A stretch of 52,987 nucleotides of DNA from the NCBI GenBank assembly GCA_045543455.1, contig JAZQMK010000045.1, forward strand, positions 1-52,987, written 5' to 3'. The notes beneath the pieces were generated by a model that worked only from the letters and a program-made list of their open reading frames with translations, was not told the origin of the DNA and made no database searches. Made by a program: the position numbers and the translations under genes. Shown piece after piece: positions 9,148-17,928 of the stretch. The stretch comes from SIG291 sp045543455. GTDB lineage: Bacteria > Bacillota > Clostridia > Lachnospirales > Lachnospiraceae. Position 1 is the stretch's first letter. Every line of letters starts with the position of its first letter.

Positions 9148-9927
9148 TTAAATGAAAGATACCGGATTTCTAATCTCCTGTCTCAATATATTACATTGTA
9201 CCACACTTTGTAGGTATTGTGCTACATTTTCTGTAAAAATACTTTCAATTCCATAATGTGTTGCATCAATTATTGCTGTTCCACAATCTATGGCATCAAT
9301 GGCTGTATGATGTCCAATATCACCGGTAATGATTAAATCAATACCCTTTTCAACGGCTAAAGAAACTGCATCCTTTCCTGAGCCTGGATAAACTGCCACT
9401 GTATTTATTACTTTATTTAGGTCACCATATACCTTTACATACTCCTGATTGAAGGCTTTTTTTACTTTATATGCCCATTCCTTAAGACTTATTTTATCAA
9501 AGCATTGTGCCATTTTACCAATGCCTACCTCTTTTCCATCTTCTGTACCTGACACTTCAAATACTGCACATTCAGTTAAACCTAATTTTTCTGCTGCCAA
9601 ATCAGCCATATGTGTTAAATCATAATTTGTATGCATTGAATACACTGCTATATCATTTTTCAACAGCTTATATATTCTACTGCCATTATAATTTTTATCT
9701 GTCACAGACTTCATTGAAGAAAATATAACCGGATGATGGCTCACTATCATATCCACCTTATTTTCTATCGCATAATCAATTGCTGTCATATCAACATCAA
9801 GTGTTACTAAAATTGTATTAACTTCCTTCTGACTGCTTCCAACCAATAAAGAAACATTGTCCCAGGCCTGTGCAAAGCCTTTAGGACTGTATTTTTCAAG
9901 TAGGTCTACAATTTGACTACATTTCAT
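9148..9927 (-). CDS. Nif3-like dinuclear metal-binding protein (YqfO/GTP cyclohydrolase I type 2 family)
   Basis: The 259-residue product shows NIF3 family hallmarks: WDNVSLLVG near the start, VSHHPVIF with paired metal-binding histidines, MHTNYDLT and, near the end, ITGDIGHHTAIDA followed by IDATHYGIE. These residues bind a dinuclear metal site; the physiological substrate of the family is uncertain. It lacks the inserted CutA-like domain found in the longer Bacillus form. The ATG at 9927 overlaps the end of trmK by 11 bases, so translation is probably coupled. Neighbourhood with trmK is conserved in Firmicutes. Confidence 0.9.
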   Translation of the reverse strand: MKCSQIVDLLEKYSPKGFAQAWDNVSLLVGSSQKEVNTILVTLDVDMTAIDYAIENKVDMIVSHHPVIFSSMKSVTDKNYNGSRIYKLLKNDIAVYSMHTNYDLTHMADLAAEKLGLTECAVFEVSGTEDGKEVGIGKMAQCFDKISLKEWAYKVKKAFNQEYVKVYGDLNKVINTVAVYPGSGKDAVSLAVEKGIDLIITGDIGHHTAIDAIDCGTAIIDATHYGIESIFTENVAQYLQSVVQCNILRQEIRNPVSFI

Positions 9928-10612
9928 ATAAATCAAGTCCTTTATCTATAATTTCAATTAGCTCCTGTAACTTTTTCGACCTTTCAAATGCATTTTCAGT
10001 ATTATTATTTTTTAGTTCATTTAAAAGTCTTGTCGCCTTACTTTTCTCAAAGATAAGAAGTTCTCTAAAAATCTCATCTTTTTTGCTAAGATTACATGGT
10101 CCAAACATATATTCAAGTTTTGAATATTCTTTTAAGGCACCTTTAGAAGCTTTTACAATCTGGTAAAATTTACCATCTTCTTTTACAACACATTCGTCAT
10201 TAATCACAAAGCCTATTGTATGTAAATATCTACGAACTTCTTCTACTTCACGGTGTGGCAATAAAACCAGCTCTTTTATGTCACAAAGTAATTCTTCATG
10301 CTTTTTTAGTATTTCAATTATAAGCTGGCCACCCATACCGGATATAATCACTGTGTCTACCTCATTTTTATTAAGCATTTCCAATCCGTCACTTAATCTG
10401 GTAGCAATCTTTTCTTCCAGTCCGTAGGCTTTAATATTATCCTTTGCTTTAGACAAGGGACCTTCATTAATGTCCATTGCAATTGCATAAGGTGCAATAT
10501 TATTCAAAACCAGATAAATGGGAACATAACCATGATCTGTTCCCACATCCGCTACAGGATTGCCAACAGTAACCATATTGGCTACTGCCTTTAATCTGTT
10601 TGATATTTTCAA
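9917..10612 (-). CDS. trmK: tRNA (adenine(22)-N1)-methyltransferase TrmK
   Basis: The product uses S-adenosylmethionine to methylate A22 in tRNA. The 231 residues fit the family length. The N-terminal Rossmann part shows RLKAVANMV, PVADVGTDHGYVPIYL (SAM-binding glycine loop), AIAMDINEGPLSKAK and VIISGMGGQLIIEIL, all typical of TrmK. A helical C-terminal extension follows. The start codon is TTG (10610-10612), with AAAGAG upstream as a modest ribosome site. It lies 18 bases after rpoD and overlaps nif3, inside the macromolecular-synthesis operon. Confidence 0.93.
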   Translation of the reverse strand: MKISNRLKAVANMVTVGNPVADVGTDHGYVPIYLVLNNIAPYAIAMDINEGPLSKAKDNIKAYGLEEKIATRLSDGLEMLNKNEVDTVIISGMGGQLIIEILKKHEELLCDIKELVLLPHREVEEVRRYLHTIGFVINDECVVKEDGKFYQIVKASKGALKEYSKLEYMFGPCNLSKKDEIFRELLIFEKSKATRLLNELKNNNTENAFERSKKLQELIEIIDKGLDLYEM

Positions 10613-10630
10613 GTTAATTCACTCTTTCTT

Positions 10631-12229
10631 TTAATCTAAATAATCCTTAAGTTTTCTACTACGACTTGGATGACGAAGCTTTCTTAACGCCTTAGCTTCA
10701 ATCTGTCTGATTCTTTCTCTTGTTACATTAAACTCACGTCCAACTTCTTCTAAAGTTCTGGCACGTCCATCTTCCAAACCAAATCTTAATCTTAAAACCT
10801 TTTGTTCTCTTTCTGTAAGTGTTGCAAGAACCTCTGAAAGCTGTTCTCTTAAAAGAGTAAATGCTGCTGCCTCAGCCGGTACAGGTACATTATCATCCTG
10901 AATAAAATCTCCAAGATGACTGTCTTCTTCTTCACCAATTGGTGTTTCTAATGATACCGGTTCCTGTGAAATCTTCATAATTTCACGAACTCTGTCTACT
11001 GGCATATCCATTTCCTCTGCAATTTCTTCTGGAAGCGGTTCTCTTCCAAGTTCCTGAAGTTTTTGTCTTGAAACTCTTATAAGCTTATTGATTGTTTCAA
11101 CCATATGAACAGGAATTCTTATTGTTCTTGCCTGGTCTGCTATAGCTCTTGTTATAGCTTGTCTAATCCACCATGTTGCGTATGTTGAAAATTTAAATCC
11201 CTTGTTATAGTCAAACTTTTCTACTGCTTTAATAAGACCTAAATTACCTTCCTGAATCAAATCAAGGAAAAGCATTCCACGGCCAACATATCTTTTTGCA
11301 ATACTTACAACAAGACGAAGATTCGCTTCTGCAAGCTTTTTCTTTGCCTGTGCATCACCATCAGCCATTTTTACAGCAAGTTCAATTTCTTCTTCTGCAC
11401 TTAAAAGAGGAACCTTACCAATTTCCTTTAAATACATTCTTACAGGGTCCTCAAGACTTATGCCTTCTGGCACGGACAAATCTGATAAATCAAGCTTTTC
11501 CACATCAATTTCCATATCATCTTCGCGCTCTAAGCTTATGTCTATATCATCATCTTCTGCTTCCGGCATCCCCATAAAATCGATACCACTTGCTTCAATT
11601 GTTTCAAATATCTGTTCCATCTTTTCTGCATCAAGCTCAAACTCAGCGAAATGGTCCATTATCTCAGAATATTCAAGGACATTTTTCTTCTTCTTAGCTA
11701 TAGCAAGTACTTCCTTTAGCTTTTCTGAAAATCTTTGTGCTAATTCTTCTGGAGTAGGTTTTTCCTGTTCTTGCGTTTTAGTTTCTTCAACAGGAGCTTC
11801 TTCAACTACTTTTTCTTCTTCAGTTTCTTCTTTAGCTGCTTTTTTAGAACTTTTTTTAGTTGCTTTTTTAGCTTCTTCCTTAACAGCTTCCACTACAACA
11901 TCTGCTTCTACAGGTGTTTCTACTGCCTCTTCAGCCTTTTTTGTTGTTTTCTTTCTTGTCTTCTTTACAGGTTCCTTAACAGATTCTTCTACTATTTCTA
12001 CAACTGGTTCTTCTACTGGTGCTTGTGCTACATCTTCAACCTTTTTTGTTGCTTTCTTTCTTGTCTTTTTTACAGGCTCTTTAGCAGGCTCTTCCACAAT
12101 TTCCACAACTGGTGTTTCTGCTACTGCTTCAACCTTTTTTGTTGCTTTCTTTTTTGTTTTCTTCACTTCTTTTTCTTCTACTGCTGCTACTTCAATTACT
12201 GTTTCCTTTTGTGCTTTTTTCTGTGCCAT
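10631..12229 (-). CDS. rpoD: Primary sigma factor RpoD/SigA with long repetitive N-terminal extension
   Basis: The product (532 residues) is the housekeeping sigma subunit of RNA polymerase. Region 1.2 begins near residue 260 (DPVRMYLKEIGKVPLL). Region 2 contains GNLGLIKAVEKFDYNKGFKFS and the YATWWIRQAI melting/-10 motif. Region 3 and a region 4 helix-turn-helix (VTRERIRQIEAKALRKL) follow. Residues 165-225 look like the small domain before region 1.2. Residues 1-155 are an unusual low-complexity extension with Lys-rich blocks KKTKKKATKKVE (23-34), KKTRKKATKKVE (54-65), KKTRKKTTKKAE (89-100) and a looser one at 121-133, separated by Val/Glu/Pro stretches. The start at MAQKK was chosen because GAAGGA precedes it. 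It sits between dnaG and trmK. Confidence 0.96.
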   Translation of the reverse strand: MAQKKAQKETVIEVAAVEEKEVKKTKKKATKKVEAVAETPVVEIVEEPAKEPVKKTRKKATKKVEDVAQAPVEEPVVEIVEESVKEPVKKTRKKTTKKAEEAVETPVEADVVVEAVKEEAKKATKKSSKKAAKEETEEEKVVEEAPVEETKTQEQEKPTPEELAQRFSEKLKEVLAIAKKKKNVLEYSEIMDHFAEFELDAEKMEQIFETIEASGIDFMGMPEAEDDDIDISLEREDDMEIDVEKLDLSDLSVPEGISLEDPVRMYLKEIGKVPLLSAEEEIELAVKMADGDAQAKKKLAEANLRLVVSIAKRYVGRGMLFLDLIQEGNLGLIKAVEKFDYNKGFKFSTYATWWIRQAITRAIADQARTIRIPVHMVETINKLIRVSRQKLQELGREPLPEEIAEEMDMPVDRVREIMKISQEPVSLETPIGEEEDSHLGDFIQDDNVPVPAEAAAFTLLREQLSEVLATLTEREQKVLRLRFGLEDGRARTLEEVGREFNVTRERIRQIEAKALRKLRHPSRSRKLKDYLD

Positions 12230-12273
12230 TATAAATTCCATCCTTCCATAGTCATTCACTATTTTCGCCATAT

Positions 12274-14031
12274 TTACAAATAAATATGCATTTTTTGTAA
12301 TTGTGCCTGTTGATTTATAACCTCCTGTAATATTTTTACATCCCCGTTTGCAGTATTAAATTTATGATTAAGGCTGTATTTTTTAATCTTTTGAACTAAT
12401 TCATTAATTGCATTTTCTTTTTCATTTTTGCTTAGTTCATGATTAAAATCAGCATTAAAAATCGCTGCAACATTTTTGTGTTCCTCTTCATTTTCAATTT
12501 TGTTAATTATTAATGCCGGATTTACTGCATTATTAGCAAACTGCTCATATAAATTTGTTGCAACAAATTGGTAAAGAGGTTCAATAAAGTCATCCGGCTT
12601 TACATATTCTGATACCTTCGAAAATATTGTAGGTTCATTAACTAACCATGTTAATAACATTTTCTGCGCCATCAAAATACCATCATCCGTTGGTTTTATA
12701 TTTTTACTTTCTTTAAATTTCACTTCATTTTTTAGAAGTCCTAAATCATTACCTTTATCGTTAAGCATTTGTTGTAAATCATCTGCCGAAATATTAAATT
12801 CCTTTGCAACGGCCTTTATATAATTAGACCTTTCAATTGCGTTTGGAAATTTTATTATTCTGTCAGTCACTGTTACAAAGAACTTGTTTTGTTCTTCAGG
12901 ATTATCAAAATCAAATTCTTTACTAAGGCATTTAATTTCAAACATAAATCCACCAACAGCTTCTTTCATTCGCTTTGCGAACTCTTCATTTCCCATATTT
13001 TTAATAAATTCATCAGGATCCTTGTAAGGTTGCATATTAATAACCTTAACAATCATTCCCGCTTCTCTTAGCATTGGTATTGCTCTAAGCGCTGCCTTAG
13101 TTCCTGCCGAATCGCTGTCATAGGTTAAATATACTTCCTGAGTATATTTCTTTAGCAATTGTGCCTGTTCTACCGTAAATGCAGTACCTAATGATGCTAC
13201 TGCCTGATTAAAGCCTGCCTGATGTAATGCAATTACATCCATATATCCTTCACATATAATGATATTTTTAGCTCTTGCACTTCTTGCTGCACTTAATCCA
13301 TATAAATTACGTCTTTTATCAAATATCTTATTTTCTGAAGAGTTAAGATATTTTGGGGTACCATCTCCCATTACTCTTCCGCCAAAACCTATAACTTTAC
13401 CGTTAGGGTTCATAATAGGAAACATTACTCTATTAAAAAATGTATCATATGCACCTTTTTTTTCATTATATTTTACAAGACCTGATTCCTTAATAATACT
13501 GTCATCAAAGCCTTTTTCTTTTAAATATCTGTATAAAGAATCCTGCTCCATTGGTGCAAATCCAAGACCGAAATTTCTTATTGTTTCGTCACTTAACTGT
13601 CTCTTCTTAAAATAATCCATTCCTCGTTTTCCTGATTCGCTTTTCAGAACATGATAGTAAAACAGCGCAGCTTCCTTGTTAATCTCATAAAGTTTTAATC
13701 TTAAATCACTTAATGCTTTTTGTTCATCTGACTGCTTATATTCTGGAAGTTCAATTCCCGCTCTGTCAGCTAATTGCTTTAGTGCTTCCTGAAATGTACA
13801 ATTTTCATATTTCATAATGAAGGAATAAGCATTACCACCCTCGTGGCAGCCAAAGCAATAAAACATCTGCTTACTTGCCGACACTGAAAATGAAGGTGTC
13901 TTCTCGTTATGAAACGGACAAAGTCCTTTGTATCCATTGCCACTTCTTGTAAGTTTTACATAAGATGAGACTACATCAACAATATTATTTCTATTTAATA
14001 CTTCTTCAATAACATTTTCATTGCTATTCAT
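12274..14031 (-). CDS. dnaG: DNA primase DnaG
   Basis: DnaG makes RNA primers for replication. The 585 residues cover all three domains. The N-terminal CHC2 zinc finger has CPFH...CFGC spacing near residues 40-65. The TOPRIM catalytic core contains IICEGYMDVIALHQAGF and YLTYDSDSAG. The C-terminal third is a helical helicase-binding region. The start was placed at MNSNENV because CGGAG lies six bases upstream; an in-frame ATG ten codons earlier lacks a ribosome site. It lies 17 bases after dgt and 44 bases before rpoD, the classic macromolecular-synthesis arrangement. Confidence 0.96.
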   Translation of the reverse strand: MNSNENVIEEVLNRNNIVDVVSSYVKLTRSGNGYKGLCPFHNEKTPSFSVSASKQMFYCFGCHEGGNAYSFIMKYENCTFQEALKQLADRAGIELPEYKQSDEQKALSDLRLKLYEINKEAALFYYHVLKSESGKRGMDYFKKRQLSDETIRNFGLGFAPMEQDSLYRYLKEKGFDDSIIKESGLVKYNEKKGAYDTFFNRVMFPIMNPNGKVIGFGGRVMGDGTPKYLNSSENKIFDKRRNLYGLSAARSARAKNIIICEGYMDVIALHQAGFNQAVASLGTAFTVEQAQLLKKYTQEVYLTYDSDSAGTKAALRAIPMLREAGMIVKVINMQPYKDPDEFIKNMGNEEFAKRMKEAVGGFMFEIKCLSKEFDFDNPEEQNKFFVTVTDRIIKFPNAIERSNYIKAVAKEFNISADDLQQMLNDKGNDLGLLKNEVKFKESKNIKPTDDGILMAQKMLLTWLVNEPTIFSKVSEYVKPDDFIEPLYQFVATNLYEQFANNAVNPALIINKIENEEEHKNVAAIFNADFNHELSKNEKENAINELVQKIKKYSLNHKFNTANGDVKILQEVINQQAQLQKMHIYL

Positions 14032-14048
14032 ATTAATCTCCGTTTCTG

Positions 14049-15056
14049 CTAAACTTTCCATGACATTGGCACAAATATCTCATCAAATTTTGCTACTGCG
14101 TACTGATCAGACATTCCTGCTATGTAATCACACACAACTCTTTCTTTAGTCTCATTATGTGTTTCCATAAATCTTAAATAGCTCTCAGGCAAAACTTCAA
14201 TATTATCTAAATAGTAATTATATAATTCCACCAATAATTTATGTGCTTTCGTTTCTTCACTTTTAGCCGTAGGATTAGTATATAAATGCTCAAACATAAA
14301 TTTACGAAGACCATTCATAGCCACCTCAACATCCTTTGACATAATAATGTCTGGCTTTTCTTCACTCATATTTATAATGTCATTAATAAGAGTATTAAGT
14401 CTTCCCTTAGTACTCTTTCCTAATACATCTGAAAATTCCTTCGGTATATCGTCCTCTTTAAAAATATTAGCTCTAATTGCATCATCGATATCATGATTAA
14501 TATATGCAATCTTATCCGAAAGACGAACAATCTTACCCTCAAGAGTAGACGGATTACCACTTGTTCTATGATTTAATATGCCATCTCTTACTTCTTTTGT
14601 AAGATTTAAACCATTTCCATCCTTTTCAAGAACTTCTACAATTCTTACACTTTGTAAATAATGTGCAAAACCCTGTGGACATACTGAATTTAAGGCTCTC
14701 TCTCCGGCATGTCCATATGGAGTATGACCTAAATCATGACCTAGTGCAATCGCCTCTGTTAAATCTTCGTTAAGTCTCAACGCTCTGGCAATACTTCTTG
14801 CTATTTGCGACACTTCTAAGGTATGAATAAGTCGTGTTCTGTAATGGTCCCCTTCAGGGGACAAAAAAACCTGAGTTTTATGCTTCAATCTTCTAAAAGA
14901 CTTACAGTGTAAGATTCTATCTCTATCTCTTTGGTACACTGTTCTTACATCACAAGGTTCTTCATATTTATCTCTTCCTTGTGAGTTAAGACTTAATGCC
15001 GCATATGGACTTAGGTTATCTTTTTCTCTTTGTTCCTGTTTTTCTCGAATATTCAT
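14049..15056 (-). CDS. dgt: Deoxyguanosinetriphosphate triphosphohydrolase-like HD protein
   Basis: The 335-residue product is a dGTPase-like member of the HD superfamily, which splits dNTPs into nucleoside and triphosphate. Visible features are HCKSFRRLKHKTQVF, RTRLIHTLEVSQIARSIAR with metal ligand His 78, and GHDLGHTPYGHAGE with the His 107-Asp 108 pair. The nearest ribosome site, GGAG, is 14 bases before the ATG, so initiation may be weak. It is the first gene of the cluster that continues with dnaG and rpoD and follows a good promoter. Confidence 0.92.
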   Translation of the reverse strand: MNIREKQEQREKDNLSPYAALSLNSQGRDKYEEPCDVRTVYQRDRDRILHCKSFRRLKHKTQVFLSPEGDHYRTRLIHTLEVSQIARSIARALRLNEDLTEAIALGHDLGHTPYGHAGERALNSVCPQGFAHYLQSVRIVEVLEKDGNGLNLTKEVRDGILNHRTSGNPSTLEGKIVRLSDKIAYINHDIDDAIRANIFKEDDIPKEFSDVLGKSTKGRLNTLINDIINMSEEKPDIIMSKDVEVAMNGLRKFMFEHLYTNPTAKSEETKAHKLLVELYNYYLDNIEVLPESYLRFMETHNETKERVVCDYIAGMSDQYAVAKFDEIFVPMSWKV

Positions 15057-15098
15057 ATAATATCAACTAACTCCATTCTTTACACATCAACGGGGTAC

Positions 15099-15126
15099 TT
15101 AATATATATTCTACAATATCTGTCAA
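15099..15126 (-). promoter_or_regulatory. Promoter of the dgt-dnaG-rpoD operon
   Basis: A perfect -35 TTGACA (15121-15126) is followed 16 bases later by TATTAA (15099-15104) on the minus strand. Confidence 0.6.
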
Positions 15127-15164
15127 ATTCCTTTATTTTTTTAACTTATATTCAGAAAAATTTT

Positions 15165-15527
15165 TTAGCTTAGTATTCCACCCATAGCTCCGGACACCAT
15201 ACATATTACTCCTGTCAATAAAACATTTGAAGTTTCTGCATTTATTCCTTTATTCATAAAAAAAGATACAACAAAGAGAATTACAAAATACAACAATCCC
15301 ATTATGAATCCCCATACAACTCTTTTTGTCTTTTGTACCTTTGCCATAATAAAACCTGACAGTCCGGCTGCCAATACATATGTAATTATAATTCCAATTT
15401 TAATCTGTCCTGTTGACAACCCCAGCTTATAGAGTAATAATGACAATATGAGTAACATCACTATAGTTATTACATAAGCTATTATCAATACCTTTCCAAT
15501 ATCTCCTAATAATTTTTGTTTTTTCAA
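15165..15527 (-). CDS. TIGR04086-family small membrane protein
   Basis: The product (120 residues) has four hydrophobic helices and no large soluble part, with the pattern of the TIGR04086/YrzE-like family, whose function is unknown. A TTG codon is taken as start because GGAGG lies exactly six bases before it. The frame is open further upstream with no ribosome site, so a longer ATG start is unlikely. It stands alone between the dgt promoter and the divergent CNNM-type gene. Confidence 0.75.
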   Translation of the reverse strand: MKKQKLLGDIGKVLIIAYVITIVMLLILSLLLYKLGLSTGQIKIGIIITYVLAAGLSGFIMAKVQKTKRVVWGFIMGLLYFVILFVVSFFMNKGINAETSNVLLTGVICMVSGAMGGILS

Positions 15528-15583
15528 AATATACCTCCAATAATCTTTTATTAATAATATATGAATCTTAACTTTCATTATTC

Positions 15584-15612
15584 TTGACTTTTTACTTATT
15601 ATATTGTAATAT
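15584..15612 (+). promoter_or_regulatory. Promoter of the CNNM/CorC-family gene
   Basis: TTGACT (15584-15589) and TAATAT (15607-15612) are separated by 17 bases, 37 bases upstream of the start codon. Confidence 0.65.
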
Positions 15613-15649
15613 TTGTTTTGTATATTATTTTTTAAGGAGATGATTTTTT

Positions 15650-16912
15650 TTGGACCCCAATGTGATCCTATTTGTAACTCTAATTTTATTAATCATTTGT
15701 TCTGCCCTGTTTTCATGCGCAGAGACAACATTTATGACTGCAAACCGTATACGTATGTTGTCTATGTCAGAAGATGGTAATAAAAAAGCTACACGGGTAC
15801 TGAAGATACTTGATAATTCACCTAAAATGTTAAGTGCCATATTAATCGGTAATAACATAGTGAACATATCCGCTTCAGCTATTGCAACAACACTTGCAAT
15901 TAATGTATTTGGCAATGCTTACGTAAGTGTTGCAACTGGTATTTTAACTATATTAATACTAATCTTTGGTGAAATAACACCAAAAAACATTGCCACAGTT
16001 CACGCTGATAAGTTAGCGCTTATATATGCACCATTTATTAGTGGTCTTATGTGGATACTTACTCCTGTAATTTTTATAATAAACAAATTATCTTTTGTAG
16101 TACTCTTACTATTTGGAATTAATTCTAATACTAAAATTAATACATACACAGAAGATGAGTTAAGAACCATTGTTTCCGTAAGCCATGAGGAAGGTGTAAT
16201 TGAAACTTCTGAAAAGCAGATTATCAACAACATATTCGATTTTGGTGATTCTCTTGCTAAGGACATTATGATTCCAAGAATTGATATGACATTAATTAAT
16301 ATTAACAGTTCATATCATGATATATTAGAGATTTTCAAATCTGAAAAATATACACGTTTTCCAGTGTATAAGGATTCTACAGATAATGTAGTAGGTATTA
16401 TCAATGTAAAAGACTTACTTCTTTATGACAATCCTGACAGTTTTTCAGTTAAAGATATATTGAGAGAACCATATTTTACTTATGAGTTTAAGAAAACTTC
16501 TGATTTAATGGAAGAACTAAGAAAAACAGCCAATAACATTACCATCGTTTTAGATGAGTACGGTACAGCTGTAGGTATGATTACTTTAGAAGATTTATTA
16601 GAAGAAATCGTAGGTGAGATTCGTGATGAATATGACTACGATGAAGAAGAAGACATTCAACAGATTTCTGATAATGAATATATCTTAGATGGTAATACAA
16701 AGCTTGACGATTTTAATGAGACATTTAATTTAGATGTCGATTCGAAGGAATACGACTCAATTGCAGGTCTTATCATCGAAACTTTAGATAAAATCCCTGA
16801 AATTGGCGATGTTATGATTATCGACAACTTTACATTCACTGTAAGTAAGGTTGATAAAAACAGAATCGAAAAAGTAAAGCTTCTAATAGAACCAAAAGAA
16901 GAAACAGAATAA
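15650..16912 (+). CDS. CNNM/CorC-HlyC-family transporter (DUF21-CBS-CorC)
   Basis: This 420-residue inner-membrane protein has the standard order: a DUF21 transmembrane domain (about 1-185, with FSCAETTFMTANR and FGEITPKN), a CBS pair (about 205-330, with DIMIPRIDM and DEYGTAVGMITLEDLLEEIVGEI) and a C-terminal CorC_HlyC domain (about 345-412). Members are linked to magnesium or other divalent-cation export. The start is TTG (M-D-P), with AAGGAG about ten bases upstream; the nearby ATG is in another frame. It is one of the few plus-strand genes and ends in a bidirectional terminator. Confidence 0.93.
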   Translation: MDPNVILFVTLILLIICSALFSCAETTFMTANRIRMLSMSEDGNKKATRVLKILDNSPKMLSAILIGNNIVNISASAIATTLAINVFGNAYVSVATGILTILILIFGEITPKNIATVHADKLALIYAPFISGLMWILTPVIFIINKLSFVVLLLFGINSNTKINTYTEDELRTIVSVSHEEGVIETSEKQIINNIFDFGDSLAKDIMIPRIDMTLININSSYHDILEIFKSEKYTRFPVYKDSTDNVVGIINVKDLLLYDNPDSFSVKDILREPYFTYEFKKTSDLMEELRKTANNITIVLDEYGTAVGMITLEDLLEEIVGEIRDEYDYDEEEDIQQISDNEYILDGNTKLDDFNETFNLDVDSKEYDSIAGLIIETLDKIPEIGDVMIIDNFTFTVSKVDKNRIEKVKLLIEPKEETE

Positions 16913-16916
16913 TAAT

Positions 16917-16958
16917 AAAAAGAGGTATTAGCCACGCAGCTGATACCTCTTTATTATT
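16917..16958. terminator. Bidirectional terminator between convergent genes
   Basis: AAAGAGGTAT (16919-16928) pairs with ATACCTCTTT (16943-16952). T-rich tails lie on both sides, so it can serve the CNNM-type gene and the opposing hypothetical gene. Confidence 0.8.
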
Positions 16959-16976
16959 TCAGACACCTTATTACCT

Positions 16977-17432
16977 TTATCTCCTTAGTTCTTTACCACA
17001 TTTATTAAGTATTGCCTCCGCTAATAATTTAAGTTCTACAACAAATTCTTCATCATCCTTATTCTCAGGCATAAAATAATTACTCCTAATAAATGCTTTT
17101 GCTCTTCCATAATTATATGCTTCTTTATAATTCTTACAATTATGTATAGTATAAACCCGTTCTAACGGCAAATGATTTTTCTCACAAAATTCCTTTTTTT
17201 CAAATGGAATCATATAAAATGTATTATCATCATTATATACGCACTCCTCATAGGATTCTATTCCTATAATTTTTACATCTGCCATCTCATTAATTATAGC
17301 TGATATGTCGCCATATCCGTTTTTATTATCTATAAAACACATTTCAAACTCGTCATTACACTTTTTTAGAATCTCTCTTATATATTTTTTAAGCTTTTCA
17401 TTATATCCGCTTATATCATTTTTCCTAGACAT
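16977..17432 (-). CDS. Hypothetical protein, possibly the 3' part of a frameshifted gene
   Basis: The ATG-initiated frame gives 151 residues, mostly charged and helical, with no recognised domain (motifs such as YEECVYNDDNTFYMIPF and YGRAKAFIRSNYFM). No ribosome site precedes this ATG. The same frame stays open upstream to 17525, past the stop of the next gene. The extra residues (IGENKEDIYIKDFAVEVVKN and on) look like normal coding sequence. The simplest readings are an unusual upstream start after AAAGAGG (17493-17499), or one ancestral gene of about 250 codons broken by a single-base change near 17500-17512. Function unknown. Confidence 0.6.
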   Translation of the reverse strand: MSRKNDISGYNEKLKKYIREILKKCNDEFEMCFIDNKNGYGDISAIINEMADVKIIGIESYEECVYNDDNTFYMIPFEKKEFCEKNHLPLERVYTIHNCKNYKEAYNYGRAKAFIRSNYFMPENKDDEEFVVELKLLAEAILNKCGKELRR

Positions 17433-17506
17433 AGGTAGATAAAACGACTTATTTTTAACAACCTCTACAGCAAAATCCTTTATATATATATCCTCTTTAT
17501 TTTCCC

Positions 17507-17737
17507 CTATGCTATTAATACTGCATCAATCCCTAAGTCTATATAATATATAAAATCTTCCTTTATCTGTCCTTCATTTTCAAAATCCATAAAAGACATT
17601 TCAAGATTATTATTATAGTAATCACTTTGAAAAACAATAGATTCCACTCCATATAAATACATTATAGTATAAACAACTGCCACCACTTTATCAGTAAATG
17701 ACATTTCGTTAATTGGACTCCAAAATGAAATATTCAT
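17507..17737 (-). CDS. Small hypothetical protein, possibly the 5' part of a frameshifted gene
   Basis: The 76-residue product starts at MNISFW, seven bases after a purine-rich AAAGGGGG site. It has no recognised domain; it contains a hydrophobic stretch (KVVAVVYTIMYLYGV) and acidic patches, and ends at DAVLIA just before a run of four G and four A. The next minus-strand frame continues straight from this point, so the two may be one broken gene. No promoter could be assigned with confidence in the 190 bases upstream. Confidence 0.6.
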   Translation of the reverse strand: MNISFWSPINEMSFTDKVVAVVYTIMYLYGVESIVFQSDYYNNNLEMSFMDFENEGQIKEDFIYYIDLGIDAVLIA

Positions 17738-17885
17738 ATCAGACCCCCTTTCCCAAACAGTGAACAAGCTTACTATATGGGGAATATACTATCTATGGAT
17801 AAATTTAGATTAATAGAATTTTAAGATGTCTGTTTATACGATATTAATTATAATTCATTTCAAAAATACTGTAAATGTTTTAGAG

Positions 17886-17919
17886 TAATAAACGGTAACA
17901 GTCCTTAAAACCGTTACCG
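17886..17919 (-). terminator. Terminator of the ddl-murF-folA operon
   Basis: CGGTAAC (17893-17899) pairs with GTTACCG (17913-17919). On the minus strand the stem is followed by TTTATTACT. It sits ten bases past the folA stop codon. Confidence 0.65.
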
Positions 17920-17928
17920 CCACAATCA

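Noticed and set aside
12010..12130. Repeated DNA in rpoD as a CRISPR or satellite array
   Set aside because: Repeats are in-frame codon repeats without conserved spacers or direct-repeat units.
11460..12283. Long plus-strand frames rich in Ser, Phe and Cys
   Set aside because: They are shadows of the Lys/Glu-rich sigma factor extension on the other strand.
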